A stretch of 64,000 nt of DNA from an uncultured Myxococcales bacterium (GTDB lineage: Bacteria > Myxococcota_A > UBA9042), in the NCBI GenBank assembly GCA_903955385.1, contig CAJBNH010000173.1, positions 1-64,000 on the forward strand, written 5' to 3'. Shown here one piece after another: positions 52,846 to 60,884 of this stretch. A program made the translations under genes and the position numbers. The notes under the pieces were generated by a model. That model was not told where the DNA came from, searched no databases, and saw only the letters and a program-made list of their open reading frames with translations. Position 1 is the stretch's first letter, and each line of letters begins with the position of its first letter.

Positions 52846-53136
52846 CGTCGGTTGCGCGGGCGATTGCGGCTCGTGGGCAAGCGCTTGTGCCGGCGATAGC
52901 GCCAACTTCACAGGACAAGAGATCAGGCGGGAAAGGACTCGCCCACCGGCCCGCGGCCGACGGCCACCGGGCAGATGCCCAGCCACTGACCTGGCGGGCT
53001 ATCTTTGCGGCGTCCAGCTCCGTGGACGACCCGGGGCCCGAGCCGCCCGCGGAGGCGGTCGGCGCAATCCTGGCCCGGGGGTTCAGCCCCTGGGATCCGG
53101 GATCCGGCAACCGGTCAAATCCACTGGGATCAGGGA

Positions 53137-55734
53137 CTAGTTGAACTCGACCTTGTCGACCAGCACGGCGGTGTCGTAGATCGAGTCGCCGACGTCGGTG
53201 GTGAACAGGCGCAGCATCACGTTGCCGTTGCCAGCAAACGGCGAAACGTCGGCCGTTGCGTTGACCCACGGCGTCATGAACACGCCGCCCTGGTCGAACT
53301 GGACGTCCGAGGGGGTCAAGCCCTTGGCCTGACTGCCGCAATTGAAGCAGCCGTTGTCGCCCTTGCCGCACAGATCGTCGACCTTGGTGTTGACGACGGT
53401 CTTGGCGCCGACCTTGCCCTCGAGCTTGCAAAGGAAGGCATCCTGATAGGTGGTGCCGCAGTACTCCTTGAATTCCTCGCTGTAGAAGCGCCACCAGAAC
53501 GAGTACGTCTTCTTGCCGGCGGGGACGCAGAACTTCTGGCTCAGTTCGCCGGTCTGCGTCGTGTAGCCAAGACCCGTCGAGATGATGCCCATGAACTTGC
53601 CTGCCACCGGCACGGACGAGCCGAGCTTGGCAATCACGCGTCCGTCGCCCTTCTTGGTCCAGCCCTGCAGGTTGCCGCTCTCCCAGCTGGGATTGATGAT
53701 GTCGGAACTCGCCGCATCCAGGTTCTGCGCGCCGACGAGCGAGAAGTAGGTGCCTGCGTTCTTGTCGTCCTCGATCTTCACATGGGCCACGCCCGAAAGC
53801 TGCTTCTGCGTAATGACGTTGGCGAAGAACGACGTCCCCCACTTGGTCGCAAATTCGTTGGCCACCGGGCCGTTGTAGCCCGCAACCGCTGCCGCACCAG
53901 CCGCGAAGAACTCGCCGGCCATCGATCCGTTCCACAGCGACTTGCAGGAGCCCAAGTAGACCAAGCTGCGAGGGTAGGACTGCTCAGCGTGGCGCCGGAC
54001 GAAGCCGGGCGTGATGCCGTAGGTGCCGTCGCTGCCCAGGATTGCGCGCCCTCGCCTGAGGTCGGCCGTCAGGTGGTCGACGCACACGCCGGTGCCGCCC
54101 GTCTTGTTCAGGAAGCACTCGGACTCGGGGCCGCACGCCTGGGACTCGCTGCAGGACTTGACGGAGCTGCTGGTCGCGAAATACGCGCAGCTGATGGCAT
54201 GGCCGGTCCAGACGACCTCTTGTGACCCCTGATGGTGGAAGTCGTAGGTGGCCTTGGCGTCGGCGGCCATGTCGCGGAAATACGCGTCGCCGTGGCTGGC
54301 GACCGCAACGACACCGTAGTCGCCCATCCGGCGGAAGGCACTGAAGTTCGCGCTGCTATCCTTGAAGGTGTCGACGGTGTACGCGGGGCAGTCCTGGGCG
54401 CTCATCTGCGCGGCAGCCGCCGAGATTTCGGTCGCTCCGAGCGAAGCCGCGAACGGGTCGAGCATCAGGGCGTTCTTCGACTGGACTTGCACGGTCGACA
54501 ACCCAAGCTCTGCGCTGGGGACATGCAGGCCACCCGGATCGGCCGGAGCACCGCGCTGACCGGCGGCGCCGAGTTGCACCGCGCCCAACAAGCCCGACTT
54601 GAATCGGACCCACACTGCCGTGCCAGACGCCGTACCCGAAGCCGGGCCCACCTCTGCGACTGCGTCATTGCTCTTCAGTGACGTCAGCGCCTCGTTCTGA
54701 CCGTCGACGGGATTGCCCGCGCCGACAGCCATGTCGCGCGCCGCCTTCAGAGCATCCACGGCCGCCTCGCACTCGATCTTCAGGATGTCTTCGACCACTT
54801 CCAGCGCGAGGATATCGGTGTACGCCGTGTAGAATTGGCCACCCAAGTCGACCTGAACCGACGCGCGCAGGCGCAGCAGGCCGGCCATCGCGGGATTCAC
54901 TGTGACCTTGCGCGAGTAGAGGCCGTCGCCCGAGATCTCGTCGCCCGACGTGTTGACCTGCCCGTCGTCGACCATGGGGCCGTCGGGAATCATCGACGTC
55001 TTGTTGCCGTCCTGGTCCACGCTGAAGAGCTTGATGCTGTTCTTGACGATGTTGCTGGCCTTGCCTAGCGCCAGCACCGCGTTGATGGCCGTTGCCGCAC
55101 CCTTCTTGATCACGCGCGGGTTGGCGCGCAGGCGATCCTGGAAGGCGAATGCGGGGTTGTACGTGATGGTGATGGTGTCGGTGACGGTCTCTTCGGCGTT
55201 CTTGGCGGTCACGGTAACGACGTTGTCGCCGGGGACGAGTGTGATGGGGCTGGTCTGGAAGAACGGGCTGCCCGAGGCCGAGCCGGAGCCAGTGGCGCTG
55301 GACCACGTGATCTCGTCGGCATTGCCGAACAGCACGCCGTTGACCTCGGCAATCGAGCCCGACACCGTGGCGTGGCCGCGTCCGCTGGGGCCGACGATGC
55401 GCAGGCGAAGCTCAGCCGACGGGTAGCCGGTGAACTTGGAACCGCTGGTGCTGCCGTCGGGATTGACGGTGCCGTCGGGATTGGTGGTGCCATCCGGGTT
55501 GGTCGTGCCGTCGGGCGAGGTCGTGTCGCCGACTGTGTCGGTGCCGTCTTGCGTGTCGGTGGGCGTGATCGTGCCGTCGTTGCCGGTCGTGTCCGCACCC
55601 GTGGCGCAGCCCGGTGTTCCCGGAATGCAGTAGGTGGTACTCGGAGTCGTCGTGTCCGAGCAGGCCGCGCCGGCGCCCGCGAGGACGACGAGAAGGGCGC
55701 GGGCGATGACGGCAGGCGTCGAACGTGCGAACAT
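53137..55734 (-). CDS. Large secreted lipoprotein with caspase-like core
   Basis: 865 residues. The signal peptide ends at AGAGAAC (lipid Cys25), then a linker of about 80 residues with Asp/Thr and NPDGT repeats. A beta-rich part (about 105-215) has an NADEITWSSATGSG stretch typical of IPT/Ig-like pre-domains; a further beta domain runs to about 340. Residues about 445-620 resemble a clan CD (caspase/gingipain-like) core: the strand YGVVAVASHGD with H481, and RSLVYLGSCKS with C597, followed by GEFFAAGAAAVAGYNGPV. A Cys-rich insert of about 60 residues lies between. Residues 690-865 form a jelly-roll-like domain (SWESGNLQGWTKKGDGRV, SFWWRFYSEEF). Proteolytic activity is inferred. Confidence 0.7.
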   Translation of the reverse strand: MFARSTPAVIARALLVVLAGAGAACSDTTTPSTTYCIPGTPGCATGADTTGNDGTITPTDTQDGTDTVGDTTSPDGTTNPDGTTNPDGTVNPDGSTSGSKFTGYPSAELRLRIVGPSGRGHATVSGSIAEVNGVLFGNADEITWSSATGSGSASGSPFFQTSPITLVPGDNVVTVTAKNAEETVTDTITITYNPAFAFQDRLRANPRVIKKGAATAINAVLALGKASNIVKNSIKLFSVDQDGNKTSMIPDGPMVDDGQVNTSGDEISGDGLYSRKVTVNPAMAGLLRLRASVQVDLGGQFYTAYTDILALEVVEDILKIECEAAVDALKAARDMAVGAGNPVDGQNEALTSLKSNDAVAEVGPASGTASGTAVWVRFKSGLLGAVQLGAAGQRGAPADPGGLHVPSAELGLSTVQVQSKNALMLDPFAASLGATEISAAAAQMSAQDCPAYTVDTFKDSSANFSAFRRMGDYGVVAVASHGDAYFRDMAADAKATYDFHHQGSQEVVWTGHAISCAYFATSSSVKSCSESQACGPESECFLNKTGGTGVCVDHLTADLRRGRAILGSDGTYGITPGFVRRHAEQSYPRSLVYLGSCKSLWNGSMAGEFFAAGAAAVAGYNGPVANEFATKWGTSFFANVITQKQLSGVAHVKIEDDKNAGTYFSLVGAQNLDAASSDIINPSWESGNLQGWTKKGDGRVIAKLGSSVPVAGKFMGIISTGLGYTTQTGELSQKFCVPAGKKTYSFWWRFYSEEFKEYCGTTYQDAFLCKLEGKVGAKTVVNTKVDDLCGKGDNGCFNCGSQAKGLTPSDVQFDQGGVFMTPWVNATADVSPFAGNGNVMLRLFTTDVGDSIYDTAVLVDKVEFN
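55451..55522. repeat. Four imperfect 18-bp tandem repeats inside the lipoprotein gene
   Basis: Plus-strand units start at 55451, 55469, 55487 and 55505 (GTGCCGTCGGGATTGGTG-like). They encode the NPDGTT hexapeptide repeats of the linker on the minus strand. Copy number may vary between strains. Confidence 0.8.
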
Positions 55735-55871
55735 GGGGGCCTCGTGGCAACTCGGTTGGACACCCGGTGGGGATGCCTGGGGAAACGGAGGAGCGGAGCC
55801 GGACTCGCTTGCCGTCCTGAAGGGGGGGCGCCGCTCTGATCCACCGCTGGAACAAGGCGCGGCAACGGCCG

Positions 55872-57149
55872 ATGAAGTCTACCGACCGGGGGCAGCAGCG
55901 TCAAACCCGCAAGGACGCGGAAGTGACGAAGGAAATGGCTGCCCCGGAGGGCCAGGCGAAGGGCATGGACGACCGACACCACCACAACCACCAAGCTAGC
56001 GTCGCCCAGCTGTGCTTTGCCGCTGCCGCCCCCGGATTCGAGCCGTGGGTCGCTCAGGAGCTTCGGGAGCTGGGGCTCGCGTCGCGAGAGGTCGAGGGCG
56101 GGGCGGAATTCCAAGCGAAGATCGAGCAGTTGGCCGCGATCGTGCGCCATTTGCGGGTGGCGTCGCGCGTGCTGGTCCGCATGGCCGAGGGGCGCGTGGA
56201 GGACCCTTCCAGTGTCCGAGGGCTTGTCGGTCGCGTGGCTTGGACCGTTCTGCCCGCCCATCCGACCAGAATCGCACTGAGACTCACCGCGCAGGGGGCA
56301 CCGCCGGACAGAATTCGCTGGGTGCAAGCGGAGTTGCTACGTGCTTTGTGCGAGCGGTTCGGTGCTGACCGGGTGGTGGCGTCCGCCGTGACTGAGGCAC
56401 CGGACGACGTGGCGTTGGTGGCGAGATTGGACGGGCGCATTTGTTCGCTTTCGGTCGATGCTGGCGGCAAGCCCTTGCACTTGCGAGGCTATCGGTTGGA
56501 AGCGGGCCCGGCGCCCATGCGAGAGACGGTGGCGGCGGCGATGCTGCGGGCGATCGGCTTTGGCGGTCACGGCACCGTTTGGGACCCGATGTGCGGCAGC
56601 GGCACAACCTTGATCGAGGCGGCGCTGTGGGGGCGAGAACTGCCGCGCGAGCTGGGCGACTTTGGTGTAGACCAGTGGAGAAGCAAAGACTTGTCTGTTC
56701 TGTCGGTGCGGGGGGCCGCGGACCCGGCCGACGGTGCAGTGCGGCTCGTTGGCGGCGACTTGGACCCTGACGTGCTGCAGATCGCCCGCCGCAACGCAGC
56801 CCGCGCTGGCGTCGCGGAGCGCATCACTTGGCTGGACGCTGAGTTGGCGGCGCAGCGGTTCGAGTCCGTCGAGCCCGGCTTCGTCGTGACCAATCCCCCG
56901 TATGGCCAACGGCTGGGCGGGCGCAACGCCGCACGGCGTCTGTATGAGCGACTGGGGGCCGTGCTGGCGCGACGCTGCGGCGGGTGGCGAGCGGCGGTGC
57001 TGGTGCCGGAGCAGGAGTTGGCGCGAGCCCTGCCGTTTCGGGACCTGCAGCTTTGCTCCGTCGACAACGGTGGCCTGAAGGTCTGGCTGGCGACCGGCGA
57101 GCTTGCGGCTGGCATCAGGCGCGGCCACGCAAGAACGCGACGTCCTTGA
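55872..57149 (+). CDS. RlmL/TrmN-like RNA methyltransferase with THUMP-like N-terminus
   Basis: 425 residues. Residues about 48-190 follow the ferredoxin-like/THUMP start of RlmL-type enzymes (CFAAAAPGFEPWVAQELRELG, then EFQAKIEQLAAIVRHLRVASRVLVRMA). The class I methyltransferase part has LHLRGYRLEAGPAPMRETVAAAMLRAIGF, the SAM loop WDPMCGSGTTLIEAAL and the catalytic NPPYG. Such enzymes methylate N2 of guanine in 23S rRNA or tRNA; the exact target cannot be set. The start is uncertain: ATGs at 55872, 55935 and 55965 are possible, and the first 40 residues are low-complexity with HHHNH. Confidence 0.85.
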   Translation: MKSTDRGQQRQTRKDAEVTKEMAAPEGQAKGMDDRHHHNHQASVAQLCFAAAAPGFEPWVAQELRELGLASREVEGGAEFQAKIEQLAAIVRHLRVASRVLVRMAEGRVEDPSSVRGLVGRVAWTVLPAHPTRIALRLTAQGAPPDRIRWVQAELLRALCERFGADRVVASAVTEAPDDVALVARLDGRICSLSVDAGGKPLHLRGYRLEAGPAPMRETVAAAMLRAIGFGGHGTVWDPMCGSGTTLIEAALWGRELPRELGDFGVDQWRSKDLSVLSVRGAADPADGAVRLVGGDLDPDVLQIARRNAARAGVAERITWLDAELAAQRFESVEPGFVVTNPPYGQRLGGRNAARRLYERLGAVLARRCGGWRAAVLVPEQELARALPFRDLQLCSVDNGGLKVWLATGELAAGIRRGHARTRRP

Positions 57150-57189
57150 GACACTTACAGCGTGCGGAGCGATGTCGCGGAGGGGCGGA

Positions 57190-58272
57190 TCAGGTATCCC
57201 GCTCGCGCACCAGCGTCCGCACATCGGTCGGCGTAATGAGCCGGATGTGCACGTGGTCGCGGTGGCCGGGCGACTGGCGGATCAGCGTGCCGCCTCTTGC
57301 CGGGCTGGGCGGGTACTGGAAGAGGATGTCCAGACGCTCCAGCGGCTCGCCTTGCTTCTTCGCGTAGGCCTGCAGGCGGCGCTGGATGTCCGGGCTCATG
57401 TAGACGGCGGCCATCAGGCCGGTGCGCTCCAGCGAGTCAATCAGGAACCACAGGCGTTGGTAGTCGATCTCGCCCAGACCCGGACGGCCCCACTGCTTGC
57501 GGTTGGACTCGAGCGTTGGGTAGCCGATGTCGATGTCCTGGCCCGAGCGGTGCGACTTGTGGTGGCCGAGTCGGCCGCCTGAGTTGCGAGAGAGCGAGCC
57601 GGCGAGCATCGGATGGCGGGTGGGCCAGCGCTTCTGCATCTCGCGGAAAGTCCTGCGGAACATCTCGACAGTCTCGGGCCGGCCCCAGTTGCTGTCGGGC
57701 TTGCCTGAGACGACGCCAGGACCCGTCAGCAGCTGCACGGCGTTGGGAAGGCCGGACGGAGCGCCGAATGCCAGCGGCACCTTGACCTTCGTGCCGGGGC
57801 GCACCGGGGCGTCGGACGTCGGGTCGAAAGGCAGGGCATTCACGGCGGCAATCGCGGCGGGTGAGGTGCAGTAGCGGTAGGCGATGTTCCGCAACGTGTC
57901 GCCCATCTTGGCGTTGTAGGTGGCCAGACTGGTGCGGGTGCGGACGTGGCCCCGGACGGGCTCGGTCGTCGTCGGCGCGGTGGTGGCCAACGGGGTGTCG
58001 AGGTCGTCCTCGTCGGCAAACTCGAGTTCGCGCAGGTTGGTGCCGGCGGGAAGCTGCAGCTCGGACGCGGCCTTGGCGTCGATGCCGTCGGAGTCCTGGA
58101 TGATCAGTTCGGCGTCCTCGGGCTCAGCCGCAGCGCGTCGCGGTTGGGCGCCGGCGCCGACCGACCAGAGGAGCAGCGTCCCCATCGCCATCAGTCCCAA
58201 GACGCGGCGGTACTGCTCGAGCGGACGCCCGAACATGTGCGGCATCTGGAAGGTGGTGGGGGGTGAAATCAC
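57190..58272 (-). CDS. LysM-MepA penicillin-insensitive murein endopeptidase
   Basis: 360 residues. A membrane-targeting segment (about 22-42) is followed by an acidic linker, a LysM-like domain (about 115-167: ATYNAKMGDTLRNIAYRYCTSPAAI, PVRPGTKVKVPLA), and a peptidase M74 domain (about 175-350). Zinc and catalytic residues are visible in GHHKSHRSGQDIDIG (H237-D248) and GHRDHVHIRL (H337, H340, H342). MepA cleaves the D-Ala-mDAP cross-bridge in peptidoglycan, so this acts in the periplasm. It follows a small gene on the same strand and converges on the methyltransferase gene. Confidence 0.9.
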   Translation of the reverse strand: MISPPTTFQMPHMFGRPLEQYRRVLGLMAMGTLLLWSVGAGAQPRRAAAEPEDAELIIQDSDGIDAKAASELQLPAGTNLRELEFADEDDLDTPLATTAPTTTEPVRGHVRTRTSLATYNAKMGDTLRNIAYRYCTSPAAIAAVNALPFDPTSDAPVRPGTKVKVPLAFGAPSGLPNAVQLLTGPGVVSGKPDSNWGRPETVEMFRRTFREMQKRWPTRHPMLAGSLSRNSGGRLGHHKSHRSGQDIDIGYPTLESNRKQWGRPGLGEIDYQRLWFLIDSLERTGLMAAVYMSPDIQRRLQAYAKKQGEPLERLDILFQYPPSPARGGTLIRQSPGHRDHVHIRLITPTDVRTLVRERDT

Positions 58273-58355
58273 GCAAGTCCTTGGAATCGTTTGCTTTTGA
58301 GTGAAACGGCCGCTGTGGGCCGGATCGCCACCTTACCCCACCCCGCGGGGGACGA

Positions 58356-58589
58356 TCAATGCTTCGTTGATGGGGAATCGCGTTCCGTCGCTTGCGATCG
58401 GACGTTATCCGGTAATTTCAGATGGTTGGCGAAATGCGTCCACAGGACGTCCAGCGCGCGCCGTGGCGGTGCCGATGGCCGGAGAATGGCTTGCAGTGTC
58501 GCGTTTGGCGGTAGAAATGTCGGCAGCGGGCGGTCGGGCTGCAACACGCAGGCGATCCGGACACGAAGTGCCTCGGAAAACGGCGTCAT
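58356..58589 (-). CDS. Small hypothetical protein coupled to rsmE
   Basis: 77 residues. Its ATG overlaps the rsmE stop as ATGA (58586-58589), as with coupled genes, and the frame is open for 231 bp. The sequence (MTPFSEALRVRIACVLQPDRPLP start) is rich in Pro and Arg with one helix (RRALDVLWTHFANHLKL). No family is recognised. Without this gene, the stretch 58273-58585 would be empty. Confidence 0.45.
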   Translation of the reverse strand: MTPFSEALRVRIACVLQPDRPLPTFLPPNATLQAILRPSAPPRRALDVLWTHFANHLKLPDNVRSQATERDSPSTKH

Positions 58590-59329
58590 CCAAGCGGGTT
58601 GGGCGGGTCGATGGCAAAACCATCGTGAAAGGCGGCACGGGCGATCGCCACTGCGATCATCGCCGCGGTCTCCGCGCGCAGAACGTGGGGGCCGAGCGTG
58701 ACGGCCACTGCGCCAGCGGTCCGGGCGCGGGCCTGCTCGGCTGCGGCAAGCCCGCCTTCCGGCCCCACCAGCAAGGCGAGTCGCGCGGGATGCCGGTCCT
58801 GCACCAGGTGCAGCAGTGACGTCGGCGGGCCGGTCTCATCGCACGCACAAAGGGTGACGTCGCCCAGGGCGTCGAGCCACGTGTCCAGCTTGGCGGGCGG
58901 CAGGATCTGCGGCAGCCGATCGCGACCGCACTGCTCGAACGCTTCGATGGCCACCGCTTGCCAGCGCTGCACCTTGTCGTTGGCACGTGCGGGGTCAACA
59001 CGCACAACGCAGTGGTCCAACTGCAGCGGAACCAGACGGTCTACACCAGCTTCCACGCACTTTTCGACCAGCCACTCCCAGCGGTCACCCTTGACCAGAC
59101 CGATGCCCAACTCGACCCAGGGACGCTCTCTGCACGACTGCAGCGGGCCATCCGGCTCGAAATGGTCGAGGTGCCAGCGCACCGGCAATCGCCAGCCAGA
59201 GCCGTCGGCGACCACCAGCCGGGCACCTTGGGGCAGCCGCAACACACGCTCCAGACGATGCCGGACGACCGAGGCCACCGCGAAAGGCTGCGCCGGGTTT
59301 GCGGGTAGGGGATGGTAGAGCTGCCTCAC
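58586..59329 (-). CDS. rsmE: 16S rRNA (uracil1498-N3)-methyltransferase RsmE
   Basis: 247 residues, SPOUT-class. RsmE methylates U1498 in 16S rRNA. The start is set at the GTG (59329) because RQLYHPLP is the family beginning and the GTG overlaps the prmA stop (GTGA); an ATG farther up at 59386 lies inside prmA. Visible are LGIGLVKGDRWEWLVEKCVEAGV, LLVGPEGGLAAAEQ (knot) and LGPHVLRAETA. It is coupled to prmA, a frequent pair. Confidence 0.92.
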   Translation of the reverse strand: MRQLYHPLPANPAQPFAVASVVRHRLERVLRLPQGARLVVADGSGWRLPVRWHLDHFEPDGPLQSCRERPWVELGIGLVKGDRWEWLVEKCVEAGVDRLVPLQLDHCVVRVDPARANDKVQRWQAVAIEAFEQCGRDRLPQILPPAKLDTWLDALGDVTLCACDETGPPTSLLHLVQDRHPARLALLVGPEGGLAAAEQARARTAGAVAVTLGPHVLRAETAAMIAVAIARAAFHDGFAIDPPNPLG

Positions 59330-60288
59330 GCGGGCGACCTCAGCCGCAACGAGCACCACTCGCCGTCGCGTTGAGTCTCCAGCCAAGAAAGGCCAGCAGT
59401 GACATAGGCTTCGCGCACGTCGTCGACCTCGCGATACAGGATGCCCGACAACACCAGTACGCCGCTTGGCGCCAATGCGGCGACCAGATGCGGCAGCAGC
59501 TCAAGCAGCACGCTCGAGATGATGTTGGCGATCACGAGCTCGAACTGCCCCAGCCCCGACGGATCCTCGCAGTGCAGCAGCCGCACGCGGTCGGCTACGC
59601 CGTTGAGGCGCAGGTTCACCGCGGCGTTTTCCAGCGCCTCCGCGTCGTTCTCGGTTCCGACCGCAGAGCCCGCACCCAGCAGCACCGCCTCGATGGCCAG
59701 AATGCCGCTGCCGGTGCCCACGTCCAACACGCGCTGCTGATGCAGGTTTTCGCCGGCACCTAGCGCAGCGTCGGCCCAGGCCTCCACCGTGCACAGTGCG
59801 AGCCGGGTCGTCTCGTGGGTGCCTGTGCCGAACGCCATGCCGGGGTCAATCGCAATCGACACGCGCTCTACCGATGCTGCGGCAAGGGCCCGGGCGTCGG
59901 CCTGCTGCTCCCATTCCGGCACGATGCGCAGGCGACGGCCCATGTCGAAGGCATGGAAGTGGGCCTTCCACACGCGGTTCCAGTCCTGGCGCTCGATGTC
60001 CTGCAGCTGGGGTGCAAACGGGGCGCCGTGGCGGGCCAGGGCCGTTCGCAGCTCCTCCAGCGCGACCGGCAGGTCGGCGGGAGAAACGTACACGGCGACC
60101 CGGCAGTCGCCGGCGGGTAGGTCCCGAGCGCCAAGCGTTCCAGCGTCTTCGGTCAGGATGCCGCCCGGCGACAGTGTCCACAGGACCGGCTCCAGCAGGG
60201 GCAGTGTCGTTGCGGGCAGGCTGAAGCGGACCTCGACGAACTCGGGCAGCGAGGCGACCTCGTCGGCGGTTTCTTGGGGGGAAGTCAT
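59326..60288 (-). CDS. prmA: Ribosomal protein L11 methyltransferase PrmA
   Basis: 320 residues. PrmA trimethylates several amino groups of ribosomal protein L11. The middle has the linker DIERQDWNRVWKAHFHAFDMG and the SAM-binding core: DPGMAFGTGTHETTRLAL, VLDVGTGSGILAIEAVLLGA, ENDAEALENAAVNLRLNGV and VIANIISSVLLELLPHL. It is full length, lies 47 bp after the biotin carrier gene and overlaps rsmE by 4 bp. Confidence 0.95.
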   Translation of the reverse strand: MTSPQETADEVASLPEFVEVRFSLPATTLPLLEPVLWTLSPGGILTEDAGTLGARDLPAGDCRVAVYVSPADLPVALEELRTALARHGAPFAPQLQDIERQDWNRVWKAHFHAFDMGRRLRIVPEWEQQADARALAAASVERVSIAIDPGMAFGTGTHETTRLALCTVEAWADAALGAGENLHQQRVLDVGTGSGILAIEAVLLGAGSAVGTENDAEALENAAVNLRLNGVADRVRLLHCEDPSGLGQFELVIANIISSVLLELLPHLVAALAPSGVLVLSGILYREVDDVREAYVTAGLSWLETQRDGEWCSLRLRSPA

Positions 60289-60335
60289 GGGGTTCTCGCG
60301 CCTGGGAGCCAGGCAGGGGGGACGCGGAAAGGCGG

Positions 60336-60857
60336 CTACTCGACGCCAATCGGCTCAAGTTGGACCAGAAGGGCTCCGGACTCGACGGCCACGCCCTCTT
60401 GCACCACTACGGCGGTGACACGCCCGCCACCCACCGACCGCACGTCGTTTTCCATCTTCATCGCCTCGAGCACGGCGACCACGGCGCCAGGGGCCACGAT
60501 GTCGCCCACCGCAACCGACAACCGCACCACCCGTCCGGGCATCGAGGCCGTGACTCGGCCGCTGCTATCGCCATGCCGTCCGCCGGTGCCGTGCAGCCAG
60601 CGCTCGCGGGCGTCGGTCAGCTTGAAGGCGTGCTGGGTCCAGCCCCGCACCACGACGGTCTCTTCGCCCGCACGGAAGGTCCGGTACAGCCGCCGCTGGT
60701 CGTCCTGGCTGACGGCGATGCGGCCATCCGGCAGCGTGCGCAACGTCACTTCCAGCCGACGGTCGCCGACCTGCAGGACGGCGCGGTCGCCGTGATCCTC
60801 CAGGACCGTGACCGACTTGTGGTGGGTGCCGTGTTCGAGCAGGTACTCCGTAGGCAT
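60336..60857 (-). CDS. Biotin carboxyl carrier protein of an acyl-CoA carboxylase
   Basis: 173 residues. The C-terminal biotinyl domain (about 100-173) carries K134 in VLEAMKMEND, the attachment lysine, with TASMPGRVVRLSVAVGDIV before it and GVAVESGALLVQLEP after it. The N-terminal 90 residues form a beta-rich domain like the BT linker of propionyl-/methylcrotonyl-type carboxylases. AAGGAA precedes the ATG. It pairs with the biotin carboxylase 27 bp upstream; the carboxyltransferase subunit is not in the window, so the acyl substrate is open. Confidence 0.92.
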   Translation of the reverse strand: MPTEYLLEHGTHHKSVTVLEDHGDRAVLQVGDRRLEVTLRTLPDGRIAVSQDDQRRLYRTFRAGEETVVVRGWTQHAFKLTDARERWLHGTGGRHGDSSGRVTASMPGRVVRLSVAVGDIVAPGAVVAVLEAMKMENDVRSVGGGRVTAVVVQEGVAVESGALLVQLEPIGVE

Positions 60858-60884
60858 GACAATTCCTTGCGGCGACGGCGACTT

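Noticed and set aside
53080-53125. A terminator after nuoN
   Set aside because: Several GC-rich direct and inverted repeats are present (CCCGGGGG, GGATCCGGGATCC), but no stable single hairpin with a T-run could be drawn.
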